Source of the DNA: Rhodobacteraceae bacterium UBA6197
Lineage (GTDB): Bacteria > Pseudomonadota > Alphaproteobacteria > Rhodobacterales > Rhodobacteraceae
NCBI GenBank assembly: GCA_002422085.1
Contig: DISZ01000016.1
Coordinates: forward strand, 1 to 40,140
Length of the DNA stretch: 40,140 nucleotides
Direction of reading: 5' to 3'
The notes beneath the pieces were generated by a model, which was not told the origin of the DNA, ran no database searches, and worked only from the letters and a program-made list of their open reading frames with translations. Made by a program: the position numbers and the translations under genes. Of the stretch, positions 1 through 7,265 are shown piece by piece. Within the stretch, counting starts at the first letter, position 1, and the number at the start of each line of letters is the position of its first letter.

Positions 1-162
1 CAGACTCGGGACAGGGGTTCACGCTGCCAACGAGCAGCAGGGACTACTGCAGGTAGATGATGGCAGGCACGGCCAAGCATGTCCTGGCTGGCGATGAGCA
101 AAAATGCGCACCCTATCTCACGGCCTGTTTCGGCTTCTCGGCTTCGTAACTGCTGACCGGTC

Positions 163-270
163 TCACCGCTCAATATTTTGCTCAACGCAGGCCGGATAGC
201 GGACGCAGCCAAGAAACATTCCATAGTGGCCGCTTCGTTCGACCAGCGAGCTATCTTCGTATTCCGGGCA
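163..270 (-). pseudogene. Topoisomerase-type C4 zinc-ribbon fragment (possible remnant)
   Basis: A short minus-strand reading frame ends at 163 with residues resembling the C-terminal zinc ribbon found at the end of topoisomerase I and some helicases: CPxY, then LVERSGHYGMFLGC, then YPAC. The spacing of the last two cysteines and the GxYGxFxGCxxYPxC pattern are as expected. The second cysteine of the first pair is replaced by tyrosine (CPEY). No longer host protein can be followed upstream in this frame. I read it as a decayed end of a larger gene, but chance similarity is possible. The rest of 1-447 shows nothing I can name. Confidence 0.3.
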
Positions 271-447
271 GGTAATATAGATGGCGCGGCAGGGTCGTTC
301 CATGGGATGGGGAGGCGGGCAGCAGGTTTCCGCAGTGCTGGACCTGCTCGCAGCGGTCCCAGATGCGGTCATCCTGCCCGACGGAGCTTGCCGCATTTGC
401 CGCACGCTCAATAATCCCGCGCTTGCCGATCTGATGTATTATGGACG

Positions 448-1620
448 TCATGGCCGTTTCGTCTGTCCGGCTGCCTCCGAGGCGATGACGCTTTCCTCGT
501 CGGTGGGGATGACGAAGGCAGCCATGCGGCTGGTGGGCGTGCTGATCCGGAGGGCATTCGCGGCATTGGCGGGTGGATCGAGTTCCAGCCCCAGCCAGGC
601 GAGCCGGTTTGCCACTTTCGCGCGGATGCCGGGCTGATGTTCGCCGATGCCGGCGGTGAAGACCAGGGCGTCTATCCCGCCAATGCTGGCCGCAAGCCGA
701 GCCACCTCGCCCACGATGCGCAGGCAGAAAAGGTCGATCGCTTCGGCGGCCTCGACGCGGGGGCTGTCCATCAATTCGCGGCTGTCGGCCTCGAACCCCG
801 AAACCCCCAACAGTCCGCTTTCCCGGTAAAGCATGGTTTCGATCCGCTTCGGGCTCCACCCCATCTCGCCCATCAGGTGCAGGATCACCCCCGGATCGAT
901 TGCGCCGGAACGGGTGGCCATCGGAACGCCGTCGATGGTCGAAAAGCCCATCGAGCTGTCAATGCTGACGCCATCGTCCATTGCGCAAAGGCTGGCCCCG
1001 CTTCCCAGATGCGCGGCGACCACCTTAGCCCCCGGCAGCAGGTCGGCCAGTTGCCCGGAGATATAGCTGTATGACAGGCCGTGAAATCCATAGCGCTTGA
1101 TCCCCTGATCGTAGAGCGCGCGGGGAATGGCAAATCGACGGACAAGAGGCGGGTTCGTGGTGTGAAAAGCCGTGTCGAAAGAGGCCGTCTGCGCCACATC
1201 GGGGAAAAGCTCGCGCAGAGCGCGGATCAGGCGAAGGCTTTGCGGCTGATGCAGGGGGGCAAGGCGGGCCAGCCCCTCGATCTGGTCCAGAACCTCATCC
1301 GTGATCGGCACGGGGCCTGTGAAGATGTCGCCACCATGCACGACCCGATGCCCGATCACGGCAAGGCGGGACAGGTCGAGCTGCCCTGCCAGCCAGCCGA
1401 AGACCTGAAGAAGCACTGCCCTCGGGTCGCTGGCATCCGCTGTCAGGGGACATGACAGGGTCTGCCCGGCCCGTGTCAGGCGGATCTCGAACGGGGTGTC
1501 GCGAAAGTCGATCACGCCTGACGCGAGCAGCCGGGGTTTCTCTACGTCAAGCGCATAGAAGCCCAGCTTGATCGTCGAGGATCCGGCATTGAAGGTCAGG
1601 ATCAGGTCGCCCGGCATCAT
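448..1620 (-). CDS. ackA: Acetate/propionate kinase
   Basis: Predicted 390-residue cytoplasmic acetate kinase (acetyl-phosphate + ADP to acetate + ATP, reversible), close to the usual ~400. Both family signatures are visible: FNAGSSTIKLGF at the N-terminus and KRYGFHGLSYSYI mid-protein, followed by the HLGSGASLCA and TAGIGEH nucleotide-binding stretches. The start at 1620 is chosen because its ATG overlaps the stop of the upstream phosphotransacetylase (ATGA), indicating translational coupling. A second ATG follows immediately, so the start could be one codon later. It is the last gene of phaC / maoC-pta / ackA. It would recycle acyl-phosphate made by the Pta domain and recover ATP. No clear terminator is visible after its stop. 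Confidence 0.93.
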   Translation of the reverse strand: MMPGDLILTFNAGSSTIKLGFYALDVEKPRLLASGVIDFRDTPFEIRLTRAGQTLSCPLTADASDPRAVLLQVFGWLAGQLDLSRLAVIGHRVVHGGDIFTGPVPITDEVLDQIEGLARLAPLHQPQSLRLIRALRELFPDVAQTASFDTAFHTTNPPLVRRFAIPRALYDQGIKRYGFHGLSYSYISGQLADLLPGAKVVAAHLGSGASLCAMDDGVSIDSSMGFSTIDGVPMATRSGAIDPGVILHLMGEMGWSPKRIETMLYRESGLLGVSGFEADSRELMDSPRVEAAEAIDLFCLRIVGEVARLAASIGGIDALVFTAGIGEHQPGIRAKVANRLAWLGLELDPPANAANALRISTPTSRMAAFVIPTDEESVIASEAAGQTKRP

Positions 1621-3014
1621 GCCGCCCCCCGCTCTGCCTTGCGGATCACCGCAAGCTTCGCCAGCGCGGCCGAGGCGATGCGCGCCGAAAGCGGATCGGC
1701 GCGGCTGGTCAGCACGATCGGCACCCGCGCCCCCAGCACCAGACCTGCCGCCGTGGCGCCTGCGAAATAGATCAGCTGCTTGGCAAGCATGTTTCCTGCC
1801 TCGAGGTCGGGAACCAGCAGGATATCGGCCTGCCCCGCCACAGGCGAGGTGATGCCTTTTGTTGCCGCGGCCTCGGGGCTGATCGCGTTGTCGAAGGCCA
1901 GCGGTCCATCGACCAGTGCGCCGGTGATCTGCCCGCGCGCCGCCATGACCGTCAGCGCGGCCGCATCCAGCGTGGCGGGCATTCCGGGGTTCACGGTTTC
2001 CACCGCAGCCAGAATCGCGACCCTTGGCAGGTCCATGCCCAGAAGCCGCATCAGATCCACGGCGTTCTGGCAAATGTCGCGCTTGTGTTCCAGCGTCGGC
2101 AGGATGTTGATGGCGGCATCGGTCACCATCACCGGCTTGCCATAGGCGGGCACATCCATGGCATAGACATGACTGATGCGGCGCTCGGTCCGCAGGCCGC
2201 CGGTCTTCGACACCACCGCGGCCAGAAGCTCGTCCGAGTGCAGGCTGCCCTTGACCAGAACCGAGACCCGCCCGCGGTCGGCCAGGTCGACCGCCCGGGC
2301 AGCCGCGGCATGGCTGTGCTGCGTGTTTTCGATCACCATCCCATCAAGCGAAACGCCTGCCTCGTCCGCCGCGGCGCGGATGCGGGCTTCGGGACCGATC
2401 AGCAGGGGGTCCAGCAGGCCTTCGTCGCGCACCTCGACCGCACCAAGAATCGCGGCTTTCGAGCAGGGATGAACGATCGCCGCTGTCACCATCGGCAGCG
2501 CCCGCGCCTGATCGACAAAGCCCTGATAGCGACCGGGGTGGCGGATGACCGTTTCCGGCAGACGCCCTGCCGTCCAGGTGACATGCGCGCCTGGCGCGAT
2601 GACAAGCGCCTCGCCCTCCAGCACTTTCTCGCCACGCTGATTGGTGCAGACCGTGGCAAGGCGCACATGCCGCGTTCCGGCGATCAGTTCCGTCACCTCG
2701 ACGGCGGAGGTGATCGTGTCGCCCGGCGCGACAGGGCTCAGATAGCGGATCCGCTGCTCCAGCGAGACGGTTCCCGGCCCCGGCAAACGGGCGCCGATCA
2801 GCGCCGACACCAGGCCCGCCGTCCACATGCCGTGGGCGACAATATGGCCCAATGGGCCGCCCGCGGCAAAGGCCGCATCCAGATGAACCGGGCTGGTGTC
2901 CTGGGACAGGGCTGCGAAAAGCGAGATGTCTTCCCGGTGCAAGGTGCGGGACAATGTGGCCCGCTCACCGATCTGCAATTGATCGAAGGTCCGGTTGGTC
3001 AGGGTGTCGGACAT
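1617..3014 (-). CDS. Bifunctional enoyl-CoA hydratase (MaoC)-phosphate acetyltransferase
   Basis: A 465-residue fusion. Residues ~1-150 are a MaoC/hot-dog (R)-enoyl-CoA hydratase domain with the SQDTSPVHLD catalytic Asp/His segment and GHIVAHGMWTAG. Residues ~165-465 are a phosphate acetyl/butyryl-transferase (PTA_PTB) domain. The hydratase half would make (R)-3-hydroxyacyl-CoA, the substrate of the PHA synthase encoded just upstream. The transferase half would interconvert acyl-CoA and acyl-phosphate for AckA. The start at 3014 is 5 bases after the phaC stop and gives a normal hot-dog N-terminus. A longer frame upstream overlaps phaC and is rejected. This fusion type is annotated in many alphaproteobacteria. 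Confidence 0.92.
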   Translation of the reverse strand: MSDTLTNRTFDQLQIGERATLSRTLHREDISLFAALSQDTSPVHLDAAFAAGGPLGHIVAHGMWTAGLVSALIGARLPGPGTVSLEQRIRYLSPVAPGDTITSAVEVTELIAGTRHVRLATVCTNQRGEKVLEGEALVIAPGAHVTWTAGRLPETVIRHPGRYQGFVDQARALPMVTAAIVHPCSKAAILGAVEVRDEGLLDPLLIGPEARIRAAADEAGVSLDGMVIENTQHSHAAAARAVDLADRGRVSVLVKGSLHSDELLAAVVSKTGGLRTERRISHVYAMDVPAYGKPVMVTDAAINILPTLEHKRDICQNAVDLMRLLGMDLPRVAILAAVETVNPGMPATLDAAALTVMAARGQITGALVDGPLAFDNAISPEAAATKGITSPVAGQADILLVPDLEAGNMLAKQLIYFAGATAAGLVLGARVPIVLTSRADPLSARIASAALAKLAVIRKAERGAA

Positions 3015-3019
3015 GATTT

Positions 3020-4822
3020 TCACTTCTGCAGGACGTAACTGCCGGGAGCGTCGGCCAATGCCACGCCCATGGCAGGTGGGACGGCGGGGGCTGTGGAACG
3101 GGCTGCCAGCCAGTGCTGCCAGGGCGTCCACCAAGATCCCTCAAGCGCCGCATTGGCCTCTTGCCAGTCGCGCGCAGGCAGAAGCGGCGCGCCATGCGTC
3201 CGGGTGCTTACACGATAGCGGCGGCGGGGATGACCGGGCGGGCTGACGATCCCGGCATTGTGCCCGCCCGAGGTCAGGGCGAATGTCACCTCGCAATCGG
3301 TGAACTGATGGATCTTGTAGACCGATGTCCAGGGCGCGACATGGTCCCGCTCGGTTCCCACTGCAAAGATCGGCACGCGGATATTTTGCAGAAGCACCGG
3401 CCGCCCGCCGGCGGTGAAACGGCCCGATGACAGTTCGTTTTCCAGGTAGAGCCTGCGCAGGTATTCGGCATGCATCCGGTAGGGCATCCGGGTGCTGTCG
3501 GCATTCCAGGCCATCAGATCGTTCATCTGCGCGCGTTCGCCCATCATGTATTCGCGCACCATCCGCGACCAGACGAGGTCGTTCGAACGCAGAAGCTGGA
3601 AGGCGCCCGCCATCTGGTCGGCAGACAGATAGCCGCGGTTCCACATCATGCTTTCAATGAAGTGCTGCTGGCTTGGGTCAATGAACAGCGCAAGTTCCCC
3701 CGGTTCGGTGAAATCGACCTGGGCCGCCAGCAGGGTCAGCGATACCAGCCGTTCATCCCTCTGCCCTGCCATCGCCGCCGCGGCGATCGCCAGAAGGGTG
3801 CCGCCCAGGCAATACCCCGCGCCATGCACCTTTTCGCCCGGCACGATCGCGTTGATCGCATCAAGCGCAGCCATCACGCCTAGGTTGCGGTAATCATCCA
3901 TCCCCAGGTCACGATCCCCGGCATCGGGATTGCGCCATGAGATTGCAAAGACCGTATGCCCTTGTCCGACCAGCCATCGGACAAGCGAGTTTTCGGGGGA
4001 AAGATCGAGTATGTAGTATTTCATGATCCAGGCCGGCACGATCAGGACTGGCTCGGGATGCACCCTGTCCGTCGCGGGGCCATACTGGATCAGTTCGATC
4101 AGATGGTTGCGGAACACCACGGTGCCGGGCGTCGTTGCGACGGTCACGCCCGGCACGAAGGCTTCGGTTCCGACCGCAGGTTGCCCGGTGGCCAGGCGGC
4201 TCTGATCCTCGACGAGGTTTTTCCAGCCATTGACGAAATTCATGCCTCCGGTGCCCCATGTCCGGGCGATCACCTCGGGGTTGGTCAGCGGATTGTTCGA
4301 GGGGGAGAACACGTCCAGCATCTGTTTTGCGACGAACGAGATCACGTTTTCATGATGTCTCGTCATGCCCGGGACTTCATGGGTGACGTTGTGCAGCCAT
4401 TGCTGTTGCAGCAGAAAGGCCTGCGACATCCAGTTGAAGGGCGGTCTTGCCCATGCCTGATCGGCAAAGCGGCGGTCGCCGGGCAACGGCTCGATGACCT
4501 TCGGCGCATTCGGATCCATTGCCGAGGACCAGAGCCATGCCAGCAGCCTCTGCCACTTGCGCCCGGCCTTCACGCCAAGCTCCATCCGCTTTCCAGGGGC
4601 CGAGGCCAGATGGAAGGCCCAGTCGAAATGGGCCATCATCAAGGACCCCGGCGACATGCCTCCGGTCAACTGCCCCACAAGCGCCTCGCGCATGCGATCC
4701 ATGGCCTGAAAGGCCTCGATGCCGAGAATCTCGTCGCCAGGTGCCGCGGCAGGACGTCCCGGGGCAACCCTTGCATCTTTCTGGGCCGGCTTTGCCACGC
4801 CTTTCGGGTGTGTCTGCGCCAT
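3020..4822 (-). CDS. phaC: Class I poly(3-hydroxyalkanoate) synthase
   Basis: Predicted 600-residue PHA synthase, which polymerises (R)-3-hydroxyacyl-CoA at the granule surface. It has the N-terminal PhaC domain and then an alpha/beta-hydrolase domain whose lipase-like box carries the catalytic cysteine (GYCLGG, about residue 335). The histidine motif GGHNAGIV lies near residue 525. SWRNPD is a further hallmark. The start at 4822 has a purine-rich GGGACGGAGC ribosome site just upstream. A longer frame running toward 5047 would cross the promoter-like region and is not used. First gene of the operon with the MaoC-Pta fusion and ackA. Length fits class I enzymes, and no partner phaE or phaR is present. 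Confidence 0.94.
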   Translation of the reverse strand: MAQTHPKGVAKPAQKDARVAPGRPAAAPGDEILGIEAFQAMDRMREALVGQLTGGMSPGSLMMAHFDWAFHLASAPGKRMELGVKAGRKWQRLLAWLWSSAMDPNAPKVIEPLPGDRRFADQAWARPPFNWMSQAFLLQQQWLHNVTHEVPGMTRHHENVISFVAKQMLDVFSPSNNPLTNPEVIARTWGTGGMNFVNGWKNLVEDQSRLATGQPAVGTEAFVPGVTVATTPGTVVFRNHLIELIQYGPATDRVHPEPVLIVPAWIMKYYILDLSPENSLVRWLVGQGHTVFAISWRNPDAGDRDLGMDDYRNLGVMAALDAINAIVPGEKVHGAGYCLGGTLLAIAAAAMAGQRDERLVSLTLLAAQVDFTEPGELALFIDPSQQHFIESMMWNRGYLSADQMAGAFQLLRSNDLVWSRMVREYMMGERAQMNDLMAWNADSTRMPYRMHAEYLRRLYLENELSSGRFTAGGRPVLLQNIRVPIFAVGTERDHVAPWTSVYKIHQFTDCEVTFALTSGGHNAGIVSPPGHPRRRYRVSTRTHGAPLLPARDWQEANAALEGSWWTPWQHWLAARSTAPAVPPAMGVALADAPGSYVLQK

Positions 4823-4861
4823 GCTCCGTCCCTTCAATGAATCTGGACCGATTCTGGACTG

Positions 4862-4890
4862 CCATATCAACAGTCGTTGACATGTGTCAA
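4862..4890 (-). promoter_or_regulatory. Candidate phaC operon promoter with inverted repeat
   Basis: On the minus strand a consensus TTGACA (-35, 4885-4890) is followed after 16-17 bases by GATATG/ATATGG as a weak -10. The -35 sits in an inverted repeat, TTGACA-CA-TGTCAA (4877-4890), which could be an operator. It lies 55-68 bases upstream of the phaC ATG. Sequence match only; no regulator is identified. Confidence 0.45.
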
Positions 4891-5061
4891 TGCGCAGAGA
4901 GTTTCGCACCGTCACGATGCAAGGTCGTGCCCCCGGCGCCGTTCGTTTGTCTGGCCATGACGGCACGGCCTTTCTGGTGCGGGTCATGGGACCGGCGAAC
5001 CGCTGGGCAAGGAATCGCCCGCAATCGGCCATTCCGGAAGACAGCATCGCTTGACGACAAT

Positions 5062-6144
5062 TCAGTCGGCCAGGACGGTTCCGATGCCGTGGAGCGTATT
5101 GCCGACCCGGTCAAAGACGAAGGCCCCCGCCTGCCGCAATCCTTCGAAAGGGTTTCGCGCCGCGATATCCTGCTGCGCAGAGATCAGATCGACATAACGG
5201 CTGTGTGTGCTGTTCCCACCGGGCATCTCAGTGATGTCCACGATCCGGATGCCGCCTTCAACTGCCAGTTTCTGAACGTCGGGATCGCGCACATCCACCT
5301 GCCCAAGCCGCGCGCGACGGGCAGCAAGCCGCGCCGATACCTTCAACGCCCGATCGTCGGACGAGATCAGCACCGTGATCGGATGGCGCAGCTTGCCCAA
5401 GGCCGCGATCTGGTCACGGAACACGTCGATATCTATGTCCGGCGCAGCCAGGATGACCTCGAGCCGATCAAGAACGTCGTCGCGTCCGGTCAGTTTCAAC
5501 TGCCGCAGCGACTCCATTACAAGCCGTCCGCCCATGGAGTGACCCAGCACCATCACGGGGTCGTTCCGACTGCGCCCGGCCGTCAGGTCCGACAACAGCG
5601 CGACAAGCGCGTCACGCGAGAAATCCGCCCCGTCGCGATCCGCCAGATAGGCGGCGACATGCGCTTGGGACGGCCATGAGAAAAGGACCGGGGTCCCATC
5701 CAGATGGGCATCCGTCGCCAGTTGGGCCAGCCGGTAAAGCGCCTCCTGGAAGCTCGTGTTGAAACCGTGAACATACAGGCCGATCTCGCCGCGCCCGACT
5801 CGGGAAATGAAGGCGGCACGATCCATCCTTTGCTGTCGAAGGGTGACGAAATCGGTTGCCGGGTCCGCCGTGTCAAAGCTGCGGGGCCATTCGATCTGCG
5901 CTGTCTGATGCACAGGCGGTATGGAAATGTCGAAGGTGCCATATTGCACCGCATCCGAGCGGTTGATCCCGAAAGCCCAGGGGCTTTGCGGTTCGGACGT
6001 GCGGGTGGTCACGATGTGAACCGCGACCGTCCGCGCGCCCACCGGCTCGGCCACGATCCGGGGCAGCAGCAGGGCAGGCTCGGGCCGCGCCGAACAGGCC
6101 ACAAGCAGCAGCATCGACAGCATCGAAACGATTGCGCCCCGCAT
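5062..6144 (-). CDS. Alpha/beta hydrolase lipoprotein (DUF900 type)
   Basis: Predicted 360-residue lipoprotein. A short hydrophobic N-terminus ends in the lipobox LLVACS, giving lipidation at about Cys17 and export. The body is an alpha/beta hydrolase of the DUF900 kind: IGLYVHGFNTSFQEAL supplies the oxyanion-side motif, VLGHSMGGRLV the nucleophile serine, and a Ser-Thr-His-Ser segment near the end the likely histidine. The start at 6144 lies 4 bases after the stop of the ABC-2 permease, so it is the last gene of the efflux operon. Substrate is unknown. Members often occur singly, so its linkage to an RbbA-type transporter is noteworthy. Confidence 0.85.
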   Translation of the reverse strand: MRGAIVSMLSMLLLVACSARPEPALLLPRIVAEPVGARTVAVHIVTTRTSEPQSPWAFGINRSDAVQYGTFDISIPPVHQTAQIEWPRSFDTADPATDFVTLRQQRMDRAAFISRVGRGEIGLYVHGFNTSFQEALYRLAQLATDAHLDGTPVLFSWPSQAHVAAYLADRDGADFSRDALVALLSDLTAGRSRNDPVMVLGHSMGGRLVMESLRQLKLTGRDDVLDRLEVILAAPDIDIDVFRDQIAALGKLRHPITVLISSDDRALKVSARLAARRARLGQVDVRDPDVQKLAVEGGIRIVDITEMPGGNSTHSRYVDLISAQQDIAARNPFEGLRQAGAFVFDRVGNTLHGIGTVLAD

Positions 6145-6148
6145 CACT

Positions 6149-7261
6149 TCAACCCAGGAACTTGCGGAAACGCCGCAACGCCAAAGCGAACAGGACCGAT
6201 CCGATTGCACCCAACGCAACGAACTGCGGCCAGACCGTCTCGATCCCCGCTCCACGAAACAAAATACTTTGGGACAAGATGATGAAATGCGTGTTCGGCG
6301 CGGCGAGCATGATGGTCTGGATGATCTCGGGCATGGACTCTCGGGGGGTGATCGCGCCCGACAGCACCTGAAGCGGCAGAAGCACCAGCATCATCAGCAG
6401 CGCGAATTGCGGCATGGATCCCGCGACTGTCGCCATGTAGATGCCCAGGGCCGTCATTGCGAACACCATCAGCAAGGCGCCCGCAAGGAACAGGATGACC
6501 GAGCCCGCGACGGGCACCGCCATGATGCTCTGGACCACCACCACAAGCGCGAATGCCGAACCAAGCAGCACGACACTGCCCATCGACCAGATCTTCGACA
6601 GCATGATCTCTGCCGCGGTCACAGGCATGACCAGCAGATGCTCGACGGTTCCATGCTCCTTTTCACGGATCAGCGCCGCCCCGGTCAGGACCAGCGACAG
6701 CATGGTGATCGACTGGATCACGCTGGAAATCGCCCCGAACCAGCTTGGATCCAGCGAAGGATTATAGCGTGACCGCAGGGCAAGCCCCACCGGCAGGGCG
6801 GTTTCGCCACGGTGGCCCGAGACATATTCCGACACCTCGGAACTGACGATCTGCTGGATGTAGCCACCGCCGGTGAAGGCCTGGCTCATCCGGGTGGCGT
6901 CGATGTTCAACTGGATTGCCGGGCTTTTGCCCGACAGCACGTCCCGCTCGAAATCCGGCGGAATGTTGAGGGCGAAAGTATCCAGCCCCGCATCCATCCG
7001 GCTGTCCATCACGGTCGTGGTGATCATCTGCGGCGGCACGAAATGGGGCGCATAGAAGGACGCGGTGACGCGGGACGACAGATGCGACTGATCCTCGTCC
7101 ACGATCGAGATCGCGGCGTTGTTCAGTGCCTCGGGCGTGGCATTGGCAGAGGTCCAGATCGAGAGCGAGAAGGCATAGAGGATCAGCACCAGCATGATCG
7201 GATCGCGCAGAAGCCCGCGCAATTCCTTGACCCCGAGAAGCCCGACGGTTTTCAGGTTCAT
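6149..7261 (-). CDS. ABC-2 type transporter permease (YhhJ-like)
   Basis: Predicted 370-residue inner-membrane permease. It has one N-terminal transmembrane helix, a ~150-residue periplasmic region, then five or six helices ending in the GIETVWPQFVALGAIG segment. The IREKEHGTVEHLLVMPVT stretch after the first cytoplasmic turn is the characteristic ABC-2 coupling element. It starts 4 bases after the RbbA-like ATPase gene and would be the second membrane subunit of the exporter, with HlyD as adaptor. A partial paralogue of its C-terminus lies at 12.5 kb on the other strand. Confidence 0.9.
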   Translation of the reverse strand: MNLKTVGLLGVKELRGLLRDPIMLVLILYAFSLSIWTSANATPEALNNAAISIVDEDQSHLSSRVTASFYAPHFVPPQMITTTVMDSRMDAGLDTFALNIPPDFERDVLSGKSPAIQLNIDATRMSQAFTGGGYIQQIVSSEVSEYVSGHRGETALPVGLALRSRYNPSLDPSWFGAISSVIQSITMLSLVLTGAALIREKEHGTVEHLLVMPVTAAEIMLSKIWSMGSVVLLGSAFALVVVVQSIMAVPVAGSVILFLAGALLMVFAMTALGIYMATVAGSMPQFALLMMLVLLPLQVLSGAITPRESMPEIIQTIMLAAPNTHFIILSQSILFRGAGIETVWPQFVALGAIGSVLFALALRRFRKFLG

Positions 7262-7265
7262 CGCC

